From NCBI GenBank assembly GCA_046154585.1, contig JBJXDX010000126.1, positions 1 to 64,000 on the forward strand: a stretch of DNA of 64,000 nt, given 5' to 3'. Below are positions 14,911 through 23,095 of the stretch, piece by piece. The translations under genes were made by a program, and so were the position numbers. The notes below the pieces were generated by a model that saw nothing but the letters and a program-made list of their open reading frames with translations, ran no database searches and was not told the origin of the DNA. Origin of the DNA: CADEFX01 sp046154585. GTDB lineage: Bacteria > Pseudomonadota > Alphaproteobacteria > Rhizobiales > Hyphomicrobiaceae. How positions within the stretch are numbered: the stretch's first letter is position 1; every line of letters begins with the position of its first letter.

Positions 14911-15960
14911 ATGAGATTGGTAATCCCAGCAGCAGCGGCAGCGTTGCTGTGCACCGCAACGCTAACCTTTGCGCAGGGGCAACCCGACCGCCCCGAGAGA
15001 GGGGGACCGGACCGGAGCGAGCGGGCCGCGCCACAGCGCGGTGCCGGTGGAAATCAGAATCGCGGCGAGATGCGCAGCCGGGCTGAGCCGAGAGGGCAGG
15101 TGCAGCAGGGCAACCAGCGGGGTGCTGCTGAACGCCGGTTGGACAGATCACCAGATCGGGCGCAGCGCGATGACCGTCGCGCACTCCAACAATCAGAGCG
15201 TCGGGACCGCACTGACGCCTCACGAGAGCGATCACCCCGCAACACAGAACGGCGCCAGATTGAGCGAAAGCAAGTCGAGCGTCGGCAAATTCAACGGCCA
15301 GAGGGAGTCGAACGCCGTGTCGAGCGTAGAGGTGATCCGGCCCGGGTTCAGGAGCGCCGTGATGGTCAAGCAGGACAGCGCGCCGCTGGTGACAGCCGCA
15401 CTCTGGAACGGCGCGAAGCCGTGCGTGAGGCTCGCACGCGATTGACGGCGGAACAGCGTGCCCGTTTCTACAGCTCGTTCGACCGTCGCCGGGTCACCAA
15501 TGTTCGCTTTAATGCGCGCATAGGAACTCGCATTCCCCGATCCGTGCGGCTGTACGCCATTCCGGCCGCCGTGGTGGGCTTCGTTCCGGCGTACAGCTAC
15601 TATCGCTATGTCTATCTCGACGACACGATCTGCATCGTGGACCCGAACACCTACGAAGTTGTGGACGTGATCGAATACAGTTCGGGCGGACCTGCCGTGC
15701 TCGAGGCACGGCTCGATCTGACAGCCGACGAACGAGCGCTAATCCTCGACAGCATCGCGGCCGACTATCCCGAGACCGAGATCGACCTTAGATTGGCGCT
15801 CGGTGCCGAAGTTCCAGGCCGGGTCGAACTGCATACGTTCCCGGACGTGGTGTTGGATCGAATTTCCAGGCTGCGCAGCTACCGGTTCGTCGTGAGCGAT
15901 GGGAACGTCGTGATCGTTAGGCAGCGCGATAGGGAAATTGAGCTGGTCGTGCGCAGGTAG
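14911..15960 (+). CDS. Exported DUF1236 protein with long Arg-rich linker
   Basis: A 349-residue protein with a signal peptide (MRLVIPAAAAALLCTATLTF, cut near AQG). Residues about 25-185 are extremely rich in Arg, Glu and Gln (RRQIERKQVERRQIQRPEGV) and are probably disordered or coiled. A folded end follows. It starts with LTAEQRARFYSSF, contains IPRSVRLYAIPAAVVGFVPA and DTICIVDPNTYEVVDVIEY, which is the DUF1236 signature, and then has a second related half (LTADERALILDSI...EVPGRVELHTFPDVV...YRFVVSDGNVVIV). DUF1236 is found almost only in Hyphomicrobiales; its function is unknown. A terminator follows at 15980, so it is transcribed alone, perhaps from an EcfG-like site. Confidence 0.88.
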   Translation: MRLVIPAAAAALLCTATLTFAQGQPDRPERGGPDRSERAAPQRGAGGNQNRGEMRSRAEPRGQVQQGNQRGAAERRLDRSPDRAQRDDRRALQQSERRDRTDASRERSPRNTERRQIERKQVERRQIQRPEGVERRVERRGDPARVQERRDGQAGQRAAGDSRTLERREAVREARTRLTAEQRARFYSSFDRRRVTNVRFNARIGTRIPRSVRLYAIPAAVVGFVPAYSYYRYVYLDDTICIVDPNTYEVVDVIEYSSGGPAVLEARLDLTADERALILDSIAADYPETEIDLRLALGAEVPGRVELHTFPDVVLDRISRLRSYRFVVSDGNVVIVRQRDREIELVVRR

Positions 15961-15979
15961 CGCATCGCAGCAATCGTTG

Positions 15980-16013
15980 AATGGCGGCCCCCTGAGGAGC
16001 CGCCATTCTTCAT
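15980..16013 (+). terminator. Rho-independent-type terminator
   Basis: Perfect 9-bp stem AATGGCGGC (15980-15988) and GCCGCCATT (15999-16007) followed by CTTCATTT, 19 bases after the DUF1236 stop. Confidence 0.75.
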
Positions 16014-16064
16014 TTCGGAGTGCGCGACGCGCAGCCGATCATAACGTCAGGTAGTGATCCTTCA

Positions 16065-16160
16065 GCGCGCCTCTGGACGGGCGTCGTGAAACAACCGGCC
16101 GCCAAAAAGGGTGACCGGCACCGCGAGAGCGGCAAGCAGGATCGCAATGCCGTCCGCGCC
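16065..16160 (-). pseudogene. Fragment copy of the small membrane protein at 21253-21486
   Basis: The minus strand reads GADGIAILLAALAVPVTLFG then GRLFHDARPEAR. The intact gene at 21253-21486 reads GADAVAILLAALAVPVILLG then GRLFRGARSHAG. At DNA level about 77 bases (16084-16160 and 21397-21474) differ at only about six positions. The start and the second half are missing here. It is a recent partial duplication within the island. Confidence 0.7.
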
Positions 16161-16369
16161 CTCGGCGCCTTTTGGAAGCGCCTGGTCCGATAGCCTGCAT
16201 CGCCCGGTGATATGACGGGGCGCAAAAAGGCCCTCGCGCGAGCATGCGGCGCTTCGGCGCCTTCCCACATTGGAACCAGCAGGACCGCGAGTGGTTTTTG
16301 CACCTCTCGCCGGCGCTTAGCACTTTGGGCCCGGCTGCGGCCGGACGAAGTTACCTATTTTGGGGCGCC

Positions 16370-17914
16370 ATGATATCATCGAGACCTTTTCCATCTTTCA
16401 GATGCGGCTTCGCGACTGCCCTGTTTGCGGCAACCGTGCTTGCCGCGCCTGCGTACGCTCAGGACGCGTCCTCGGCACAATTCTCCAAGGCCGTCGTGGA
16501 AGACTTGGCGAAGAGCCTGGCGACGAAGGCCTACGTTCCGCCGCCGGAAACCTTGCCCAAAGGCGCCGAGACCCTCGACTACGATCAATACCGTCAAATC
16601 CGGTTTCGCAAGGAGCGGACCATTTGGCGGGGCGAGGGCTCCAATTTTGAGCTGCAGGTGCTTCCCAGCGGCTGGCTCTTCAAAACGCCCGTCGAGATCA
16701 ATCTGGTCGAAAGCGGTGCCGCGCGCTTGGTGGCACCGGACCAGTCCTACTTCGATCTGGGCCCATTGGCTGGAAAGCTTGCTCCGGAGGATCGCCTGGG
16801 CTTCTCGGGCTTTCGCATTAACAACCCGATGAACAGGCCTGACGTGTTCGACGAGATCATTGTCTTCCAGGGCGCAAGCTACTTCCGCGCGTTGTCCCGC
16901 AATCAGGTTTATGGCCTGTCTGCCCGCGGCCTGGCGGTGAATATCGGAGGGGCGGGCGGCGAGGAGTTTCCAGCGTTTCGGCGATTTTGGATCGAGAAGC
17001 CGGCGCCCGGCGCGGCCACGGTCACCATCCACGCGCTCTTGGACAGCCCTTCGGTCACCGGCTCTTATTTCTTCCGCGTGACGCCCGGGCTTCCCACCGT
17101 CACGGAGGTACAGGCGACTCTCATTCCTCGCAAGGAACTGGCCAATGTCGGAATAGCTCCGCTTACGAGCATGTATCTTTTCTCCGACATCAACAGGCAA
17201 CGCGTCAGTGATTTTCGTCCGGCCGTCCACGACTCCGACGGATTGGCCATCATCAACGGCTGGGGCGCAAATCTCTGGCGCCCGCTGACCAACCCGAAAC
17301 GGCTGCAGACCAGTAGCTTTCTCGACAACAATCCGCGCGGTTACGGCCTGATCCAGCGCGCGCGCTCGTTCTCGGAGTTCCAGGACCTGGAAGCGGGCTA
17401 CGAGAAGAGACCCAGCGCCTGGGTCGAACCCTTGCAGCCATGGGGCGGCGGTGCGGTCGAGTTGTTCGAAATTCCGACCGAGGAGGAAATCCACGACAAC
17501 ATCGTCGCCTATTGGAAGCCCAGCTTGCCGCTGAAGGCAGGTCACGCCTACAGCTTCAATTATCGGCTGACTTGGCCCAATGACGCGCCGCGAAAGTGGC
17601 CGGGCGCTTTCGTGCATGCCACCCGCTCGGGGCTTGTCAACGGCTTGCAACGGTCCACCGGAGCGATCCAGTACGCGGTCGACTTCAAGGGGCTTTCGCC
17701 GCAGAGTCTTTCCGAGTTGCCGCAGGCGCGGCTCGACGTCAGCGCCGGCAGCGTCAGTCCGCCCATCGTGCAGGCCAATCCGCATATAGATGGATTGCGC
17801 GTTTCATTCAGCTTCGATCCCAAAGGCGCCGCCGCAAGCGAATTCCGGTTGGTGTTGCAGGTCAACGATAAGGCCGTATCCGAGACCTGGTTGCATCGAT
17901 GGACAAAAAGCTGA
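16370..17914 (+). CDS. opgG: Osmoregulated periplasmic glucan biosynthesis protein OpgG (MdoG)
   Basis: A 514-residue periplasmic protein with a signal peptide (FATALFAATVLAAPAYAQ). The first mature segment FSKAVVEDLAKSLATKAYVP and the motif LDYDQYRQIRFRKERTIWRG are the classic start of the MdoG family. ANIGIAP-like and RAVHDSDGL-like blocks follow (PLTSMYLFSDINRQRVSDFR, HDSDGLAIINGWGANLWRPL), as does NNPRGYGLIQRARSFSEFQD, which is diagnostic. OpgG is needed for beta-1,6 branching and release of the beta-1,2-glucan backbone. The ATG at 16370 is chosen because it gives a proper signal peptide; an upstream frame to 16244 is not coding. It overlaps opgH by 16 bases. A one-mismatch EcfG-like site lies at 16272-16296. 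Confidence 0.93.
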   Translation: MISSRPFPSFRCGFATALFAATVLAAPAYAQDASSAQFSKAVVEDLAKSLATKAYVPPPETLPKGAETLDYDQYRQIRFRKERTIWRGEGSNFELQVLPSGWLFKTPVEINLVESGAARLVAPDQSYFDLGPLAGKLAPEDRLGFSGFRINNPMNRPDVFDEIIVFQGASYFRALSRNQVYGLSARGLAVNIGGAGGEEFPAFRRFWIEKPAPGAATVTIHALLDSPSVTGSYFFRVTPGLPTVTEVQATLIPRKELANVGIAPLTSMYLFSDINRQRVSDFRPAVHDSDGLAIINGWGANLWRPLTNPKRLQTSSFLDNNPRGYGLIQRARSFSEFQDLEAGYEKRPSAWVEPLQPWGGGAVELFEIPTEEEIHDNIVAYWKPSLPLKAGHAYSFNYRLTWPNDAPRKWPGAFVHATRSGLVNGLQRSTGAIQYAVDFKGLSPQSLSELPQARLDVSAGSVSPPIVQANPHIDGLRVSFSFDPKGAAASEFRLVLQVNDKAVSETWLHRWTKS

Positions 17915-19785
17915 CCGCTTCCCGCGACCCGGCATCGGGGCACGCAATGGTGCCTGAGCGGCACGGTCGCAGAATGCCGGAGCAGGCGCTTTGGTACGAC
18001 GCGGCGGCGACCCCAACCACGCGTGGTCGGACCCAGCAGATGGCGCGCTTGGCGCTGCTGGTCGTTTGGCTGGCAGCCGTCGCGGCCTTCGGATGGACGC
18101 TCTACCGCGTCTTGTCCGTCGAGACGCCGACATATCTGCAGCTTGCCTTTCTCGCCTTGAGCACGCTGTGCTTCGCCTGGGTGGCGATAGGATCGGTGAC
18201 GGCACTCATCGGCTTCGTGTGCCTTTTGTCCGGCCGGGGGACCGACTCCATGGCGCTGCCGGCGACCGGCCTGCCGCTGCGAACGCGGACCGCGCTCCTC
18301 TTTCCGGTCTACCGCGAGGATCCCCTTGGCGTCGCAGCAACCATCGCAACGATGGTCCGCGACATTGGTGAAGCCGGCGCCGAGGCAAGCTTCGATATCT
18401 TCGTGCTGAGCGATACACAAGATTCCGAGGAGCGGGCCGTTGAAGTTGCCGCGTATGCCAACTTGCGCGCTCGCCACATCGATCACTTACAGATCTACGC
18501 CCGCTGGCGCACACCGAACACGGGCAAAAAGGCCGGCAACATTCGCGATTGGGTCGAAAACTTCGGCGGCGCCTACGATACCTTCGTCATCCTCGATGCG
18601 GACAGCATAATGTCTGCCCTAACTCTGCTGCGGCTGGCGCGAGCGATGGAGGAGCATCACCGGATCGGCCTGATACAGACGGTGCCGACGCTGGCGGGCG
18701 GCACCACGTTGTTCGCGCGCCTTCAGCAGTTCGCCAGTTGCTACTATGGCCAAGTCCTTTCCGTAGGTCTCGCCGCGTGGCAGGGCCGGGACGGCAATTA
18801 CTGGGGCCACAATGCGATCATCAGGACCGCCGCGTTTGCGGATGCCGCCGGCCTGCCGCAACTGAAGGGATCGCCTCCTCTGGGCGGCCACATCCTCAGT
18901 CATGATTTTGTCGAGGCAGCGCTTCTGCGGCGGGCCGGCTGGGAGGTGCACATGGTGCCCTCCGCATCGGGATCATACGAAGGCTGCCCGCCGGCACTGT
19001 CCGATCTGATCGCACGAGATCGCCGGTGGGCGCAGGGCAACCTCCAGCACCTTCGGCTGCTCAGGATCACCGGCCTGCCCTTCGTGAGCCGTTTGCATCT
19101 CGCCTTCGGAGCATGCGCTTACATCGCCTCGCCCACCTGGGCATTGACGCTGCTCATCGGCGTGCTGCTTGCAGCTCAAGCACAGTTCGCAACACCGAGC
19201 TATTTCGGCACCGAAGTGAGCCTCTTTCCGAAGTGGCCCGTGTTCGACGCCCAGCTCGCGCTCATGCTCTTCATCGCCACGGTAGTCGCGGTCTACGTTC
19301 CAAAACTGCTCGGCCTGGCGTGGGCCTTGCGGACATCCGCGGCGCGGCAGGCCAACGGCGGTACCCCGCGAATGATCTTCGGTTTCCTCGTAGAATCGAT
19401 TTTTTCGACCCTGATCGCGCCGATCCTGATGATCACGCAGAGCGGTGCAGTCCTCGGCATCGTGCTGGGCCGAGATGCGGGATGGGGCGCGCAGCGTCGC
19501 TCAGGTGCGGCGTCCAGTATCGGTGAGAGCGCCAAACGTTATAAATGGCCCGTGATCTGGGGCGTTGCAGGCGGCCTCATCTGCTGGCTGATTGCCGCGC
19601 ATCTGCTGGCATGGATGAGCCCCGTTCTCGCCGGTCTCATTCTCGCACCCATCATGGCGAACATTACAAGCGGACCGTCGCGCAACCTTCATTCTTTGCT
19701 GGCCACCACGCACGACCTGCAACCACCGGCGCTGCTCATCCAGCGTGAGATCGTAGAAGGCAAAATGGAAGCATCGAGAAGTTGA
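17899..19785 (+). CDS. opgH: Glucan biosynthesis glucosyltransferase OpgH (MdoH)
   Basis: A 628-residue inner-membrane GT2 enzyme that makes the linear glucan backbone from UDP-glucose. Two membrane helices (about 50-72, 82-108) precede the catalytic domain. That domain has RTALLFPVYREDP, FVLSDTQDSEE, the substrate motif VILDADSIM (DAD), NYWGHNAIIRTAAF, and the acceptor motif LIARDRRWAQGNLQH (RxxRW) near residue 375. Several helices follow (about 405-440, 455-475, 495-520, 550-600). Compared with the Escherichia coli enzyme (about 850 residues), the N-terminal cytoplasmic extension is much shorter, as in many alphaproteobacteria. It overlaps opgG by 16 bases, so the two are coupled. Confidence 0.93.
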   Translation: MDKKLTASRDPASGHAMVPERHGRRMPEQALWYDAAATPTTRGRTQQMARLALLVVWLAAVAAFGWTLYRVLSVETPTYLQLAFLALSTLCFAWVAIGSVTALIGFVCLLSGRGTDSMALPATGLPLRTRTALLFPVYREDPLGVAATIATMVRDIGEAGAEASFDIFVLSDTQDSEERAVEVAAYANLRARHIDHLQIYARWRTPNTGKKAGNIRDWVENFGGAYDTFVILDADSIMSALTLLRLARAMEEHHRIGLIQTVPTLAGGTTLFARLQQFASCYYGQVLSVGLAAWQGRDGNYWGHNAIIRTAAFADAAGLPQLKGSPPLGGHILSHDFVEAALLRRAGWEVHMVPSASGSYEGCPPALSDLIARDRRWAQGNLQHLRLLRITGLPFVSRLHLAFGACAYIASPTWALTLLIGVLLAAQAQFATPSYFGTEVSLFPKWPVFDAQLALMLFIATVVAVYVPKLLGLAWALRTSAARQANGGTPRMIFGFLVESIFSTLIAPILMITQSGAVLGIVLGRDAGWGAQRRSGAASSIGESAKRYKWPVIWGVAGGLICWLIAAHLLAWMSPVLAGLILAPIMANITSGPSRNLHSLLATTHDLQPPALLIQREIVEGKMEASRS

Positions 19786-20229
19786 TCGTTCCCAATAAAG
19801 CGGGAGTTGTACCTTGCCGTTCCCGTTGCTCGGTATGCGCTGGCTGTCGCCAGCTCCATTAACGCCAATGTCCTAAGCACGTTGCGAGGCGGTGCGCCGC
19901 TGCAAATCACATCACCTTCGAGCTGGGGAGAATGGCCTCAGTGCTGTTCGGCAGGGCCGATATGTTGCCTCCAGAAGAGGCTTTCTGTCGGTCCTCCCCA
20001 CCAAACCTTTACGATTCTCATCTCACAGCCCCGCGAACCGGCGGCCGGCCACACGAAGCGTCGGACGGCAGCAGGCGTCGCTACGCTAGCCGATGAGATG
20101 GATGCTGGCGTGCTTCCCGCTACGAAACGGGGCATGCCGACATCTGGAATGAAGAGGGACGTGCGATATCGCACAAGCCGGATTTGAGCTATAAGCGCGC
20201 CAGCCGGGCCCTCTTTCCAGGAAATACCC
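19786..20229. other. Gene-free stretch between opgH and the desaturase
   Basis: No frame on either strand has a ribosome site together with recognisable protein content, and I see no hairpin terminator behind opgH. AGGAA at about 20219 belongs to the TTG start at 20230. The stretch probably contains the desaturase promoter, which I cannot locate. Confidence 0.5.
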
Positions 20230-21261
20230 TTGAGCACACCTCGTTTGCCGTCGCCAGCGGCGCCGCGCGATTGGTTGCGGGTTTTGCGCGATTACCGCGA
20301 ACCCAGCCACGCCCGCAGCAGCTTCGAAATTGCGATCACGGCCGGCCTGTTTGCGGCGTTCTGGTTCGGGTCCTGGTTTGCACTCCAGTGGTCCTGGTGG
20401 CTCAGCTTGGCCGTATCCATCCCAGCCGCCGGTTTTCTGGTCCGCCTTTTCATGATCCAGCATGACTGCGGTCATGGCACCCTGTTCCGCCATCGGCGAC
20501 TGAACGATTGGATCGGGCGAACCATAGGTGCGCTCACGCTCACGCCATATGGCCATTGGCGCCACAGCCATAACATGCATCACGCAAGTTCCGGGAATTT
20601 GGATAGGCGTGGCATCGGCGATATCGACACGCTAACAGTGCGTGAGTATGTGCAGCGCTCGCCCCGACAACGTCTTGCCTATCGCATTTACCGCAATCCG
20701 CTGGTGATGTTCGGCCTGGGCCCGGCATACCTCTTTCTGATCCAGCATCGTCTGCCGGTTGGCGCCATGCTTGCAGGCTGGCGCCCGTGGCTCAGCACGA
20801 TGGGCACCAATATCGCCATCGCCGTCGTCATCGTGAGCACCGCTTGGGTTGTCGGCTGGTGGCCCTTCGTTCTCGTGCACTTCCCGATCATGTTGCTCGC
20901 CGCCTCCATTGGCGTGTGGCTGTTCTATGTTCAGCATCAGTTCGAGGATACCTTCTGGGCCGCCGAGTCTACCTGGACCATGCCGGAGGCCGCGCTCCAT
21001 GGCAGCTCACATTACGATCTGCCCGTGATCTTGCGCTGGTTCACGGCCAACATTGGCATCCATCATGTTCATCACCTGTGCAGTCGCATTCCGTATTACC
21101 GGTTGACAGGCGTCCTGCGCGATCATCCCGAACTGGCCGAGGTGGGGCGGCTAACGCTGATGCAGAGCCTGCGCTGCGTGCCGCTTGTGCTTTGGGACGA
21201 GGAGCAACGGCGCTTGATTTCGTTCCGCGAGCTTGCCAGTCGCGGCAATGCATCAGCTTAA
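20230..21261 (+). CDS. Membrane fatty acid desaturase
   Basis: A 343-residue integral membrane protein with the three histidine clusters of the acyl-lipid desaturase family: HDCGHG (about 78-83), HSHNMHH (about 115-121) and HHVHH (about 278-282). Four to six membrane helices lie around them. The closing DHPELAEVGRLTLMQSLRC and LWDEEQRRLISF resemble omega-6/delta-12-type (DesA-like) desaturases. It would put double bonds into membrane lipid chains, using an iron pair held by the histidines. The start is a TTG at 20230 with AGGAA upstream; the next ATG would cut into the first helix. It stands alone after opgGH, and together they look like envelope adaptation genes. Confidence 0.9.
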   Translation: MSTPRLPSPAAPRDWLRVLRDYREPSHARSSFEIAITAGLFAAFWFGSWFALQWSWWLSLAVSIPAAGFLVRLFMIQHDCGHGTLFRHRRLNDWIGRTIGALTLTPYGHWRHSHNMHHASSGNLDRRGIGDIDTLTVREYVQRSPRQRLAYRIYRNPLVMFGLGPAYLFLIQHRLPVGAMLAGWRPWLSTMGTNIAIAVVIVSTAWVVGWWPFVLVHFPIMLLAASIGVWLFYVQHQFEDTFWAAESTWTMPEAALHGSSHYDLPVILRWFTANIGIHHVHHLCSRIPYYRLTGVLRDHPELAEVGRLTLMQSLRCVPLVLWDEEQRRLISFRELASRGNASA

Positions 21262-21486
21262 GTGCAGCCAGCTCCAGACGGCGCGTGCTGCTGCGCCAAA
21301 CAACTTCGCCGCCAGTACGGGCACGATAAGGGCGAGCAGGGCCACTCCGAAGATTGCCGTCGCCACGGCAACGGCGCGACCGGCATGGGAGCGGGCGCCG
21401 CGAAACAACCGGCCGCCAAGAAGGATGACCGGCACCGCGAGAGCGGCCAGCAGGATCGCAACGGCGTCCGCGCCATCCATGTCCAT
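21253..21486 (-). CDS. Small two-helix membrane protein, unknown function
   Basis: A 77-residue protein with two hydrophobic helices (VAILLAALAVPVILLGG at about 8-24 and VATAIFGVALLALIVPVLAA at about 41-60) and a short basic loop between them. No domain recognised. It is convergent with the desaturase and overlaps its end by 9 bases. A partial copy of it, 90 percent or more identical in DNA, sits at 16065-16160. No promoter was recognised. Being duplicated suggests that it is a real gene rather than a chance frame. Confidence 0.6.
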   Translation of the reverse strand: MDMDGADAVAILLAALAVPVILLGGRLFRGARSHAGRAVAVATAIFGVALLALIVPVLAAKLFGAAARAVWSWLHLS

Positions 21487-21620
21487 GAGGGGCCTCGCAG
21501 GCCCACATCAGACGTGAGCCATTGACCCACACAGTGCTCGTCCCCGTCAGGAAAAGCGATGGCGCTGCATAGCCGAGGCCGCAGTCCACAGCACCTCGAA
21601 GCGTCGCCCCTATGGCCGTA

Positions 21621-21645
21621 GGAACTATTCACCGAGGTGGGCGTT
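21621..21645 (+). promoter_or_regulatory. EcfG promoter, perfect match
   Basis: GGAAC (21621-21625), 16 bases, CGTT (21642-21645), 79 bases before the start at 21725. Confidence 0.68.
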
Positions 21646-21724
21646 TCGTGATCCCGACCGTCGAGGGCATGGCCTGTCGAGGGTTTGGGTCCTTCGGAGC
21701 AAGGGTGAACCTGGAACACAGCTC

Positions 21725-22267
21725 ATGAAAACACTTCTGCTTACGACGAGTGCGGTCGCACTCGTCGCCACGATGACATTGGCAATCGCTCAGACACCTG
21801 CGGGAGAGCAAGGCCAATCGACGAGCGCGCAGGCGATCCAATCCAAAATCATTGAGGGCACGAGTCCGGTCCAACTTGCGCAGCTAGAAAAAGGCGGCGC
21901 TGGCCGCAGCGCGGAGCCCCAACAAGCGCCCTCCCAGAAGAGCGACCGAGGTGGTCGGGCGAACCGGGCTGGCCCCACAGTGCGGGAGGGCCGTTCAGGC
22001 AGCGACGGCGCAACGACGCGTCGGCGTTCGGGAGGCGATGGCGTCACCGTCCGCCGCCGAGGTGACCAAGCTGGCGGATCCACTCGTACATATCGGCGGG
22101 CAGACCGTGGCAATCGCAGAGGTGTCCGTTTTTACTGGGGTCCGGGAGCCGAGTTCTGGTTCTATGATGGCTACTATCATGGCGACTGTGCTTGGCTGAG
22201 GCGCAAGGCGCGCGCCACGGGAAGCCGGTACTGGTGGAGCCGCTACCGCCAATGCCGCGCGCTCTAG
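21725..22267 (+). CDS. Exported Arg/Gly-rich protein, unknown function
   Basis: A 180-residue protein with a signal peptide (MKTLLLTTSAVALVATMTLA, cut near IAQ-TPA). Residues about 25-60 are Gln/Ala/Ser-rich. Residues 60-135 are strongly Arg/Gly-rich (GATTRRRSGGDGVTVRRRGD) and likely disordered. The end has aromatic residues and two cysteines (FYWGPGAEFWFYDGYYHGDC ... YRQC). It resembles the layout of the exported protein at 14911: signal peptide, basic linker, compact end. A perfect EcfG promoter lies upstream. Low-complexity basic secreted proteins in Hyphomicrobiales are poorly understood. The next 210 bases up to 22477 contain no gene that I can support. Confidence 0.75.
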   Translation: MKTLLLTTSAVALVATMTLAIAQTPAGEQGQSTSAQAIQSKIIEGTSPVQLAQLEKGGAGRSAEPQQAPSQKSDRGGRANRAGPTVREGRSGSDGATTRRRSGGDGVTVRRRGDQAGGSTRTYRRADRGNRRGVRFYWGPGAEFWFYDGYYHGDCAWLRRKARATGSRYWWSRYRQCRAL

Positions 22268-22477
22268 CGCTCGTCACCAACAAACCTCCGGCCCGAAATC
22301 CAGCAGGACCTTAGGGCAGGGCGATCAGTGAGCGGCGCTTATCTTTTGGCGTCGCTCTCGTCGTCTCGCCACGGTGGCCGCGCGAAGGCAAGCCAAGACA
22401 ATAGGCTATTTGCGACCAGCCCGTGAGAGACTGGCGGTACGAAGACGTACCGAAATCTTTAGACCAGGGAGGAATAG

Positions 22478-22714
22478 TTGGGCGACGGTGTTCTCTGGGG
22501 GCGCCTGATCCTGGTCATCGCTGACGATCCCGCCGTGGCGTTGGATTTGGAAACTGCATTCCGGCGCGCCGTGCTCGAACGCCGCTTACCCTTCCTGATC
22601 TATGAAACTCAACTCCAGAAACGATCCCCTCCGCCGAGGGAAGCGTCGAGCGAAGACGTGGTCGGAGCGCTTGCATTCCTGCTTCGACCCGGCGGACCCG
22701 GCTTCGGGAGTTGA
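22478..22714 (+). CDS. Truncated response-regulator receiver lacking the phosphorylation site
   Basis: A 78-residue product. It starts like a receiver (LILVIADDPAVALDLETAFR; compare VLVVEDDPFIALDVAANLES in the next gene) but then jumps directly to the later part (LERRLPFLIYETQ...SSEDVVGALAFLLRPG). About 40 residues containing beta-3 and its phosphoacceptor Asp are missing, without loss of frame. The TTG start at 22478 has a strong AGGGAGG 5 bases upstream, so translation looks intact. Its stop overlaps the leader of the next regulator (2 bases before the ATG at 22717). It may be a dead gene kept only as the first cistron, or a small non-phosphorylatable partner. Confidence 0.6.
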   Translation: MGDGVLWGRLILVIADDPAVALDLETAFRRAVLERRLPFLIYETQLQKRSPPPREASSEDVVGALAFLLRPGGPGFGS

Positions 22715-22716
22715 TC

Positions 22717-23061
22717 ATGGTGCTCAAGGGAAGCCGCGTCCTGGTCGTCGAGGACGATCCCTTTATCGCCCTTGATGTCGCCGCTAACCTGGAAAGTGAG
22801 GGCGCGACGGTCGTCGGTCCTGCGTATGATCTCGCTGCCGCGCTCGCGGAGGATGCCGGTCTCAGTGCCGCAGTTCTGGACCTTCGCCTGGAACCCGAAG
22901 ATACGCTGCCCGTAGCCGCACGGCTGGCAGAGCGCGGCATGCCCTTCCTGCTCCAGACCACCGATCCGCGCGCCGTGCTGGACGCCCGCCCCGATGCGCT
23001 GGTTCTGTCCAAGCCGTTTCCCGCCGAAACGCTGGTCCTTACCCTCGAAACGCTGCTATAG
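22717..23061 (+). CDS. Single-domain response regulator
   Basis: A 114-residue receiver domain without output domain: VLVVEDDPFIALDVA (acidic pair), the phosphoacceptor in AAVLDLRLEPEDT, the threonine position near FLLQTTDP, and the lysine in ALVLSKPFPAETL. Such stand-alone receivers serve as phosphate shuttles or sinks. They are common beside HisKA_2/HWE kinases, and the kinase gene follows after 34 bases. An in-frame TTG at 22711 is possible; the ATG at 22717 is preferred. The operon order truncated receiver, receiver, kinase indicates a local two-component pathway. Confidence 0.88.
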   Translation: MVLKGSRVLVVEDDPFIALDVAANLESEGATVVGPAYDLAAALAEDAGLSAAVLDLRLEPEDTLPVAARLAERGMPFLLQTTDPRAVLDARPDALVLSKPFPAETLVLTLETLL

Positions 23062-23095
23062 GCTCGCTGAGAAATCCTGCTCCGGGACCAAACGT

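Noticed and set aside
16010..16369. Upstream extension of opgG and minus-strand frames of about 95 codons
   Set aside because: The opgG family starts at the signal peptide from 16370. The minus frames only carry the fragment copy of the small membrane protein and otherwise no protein-like content.
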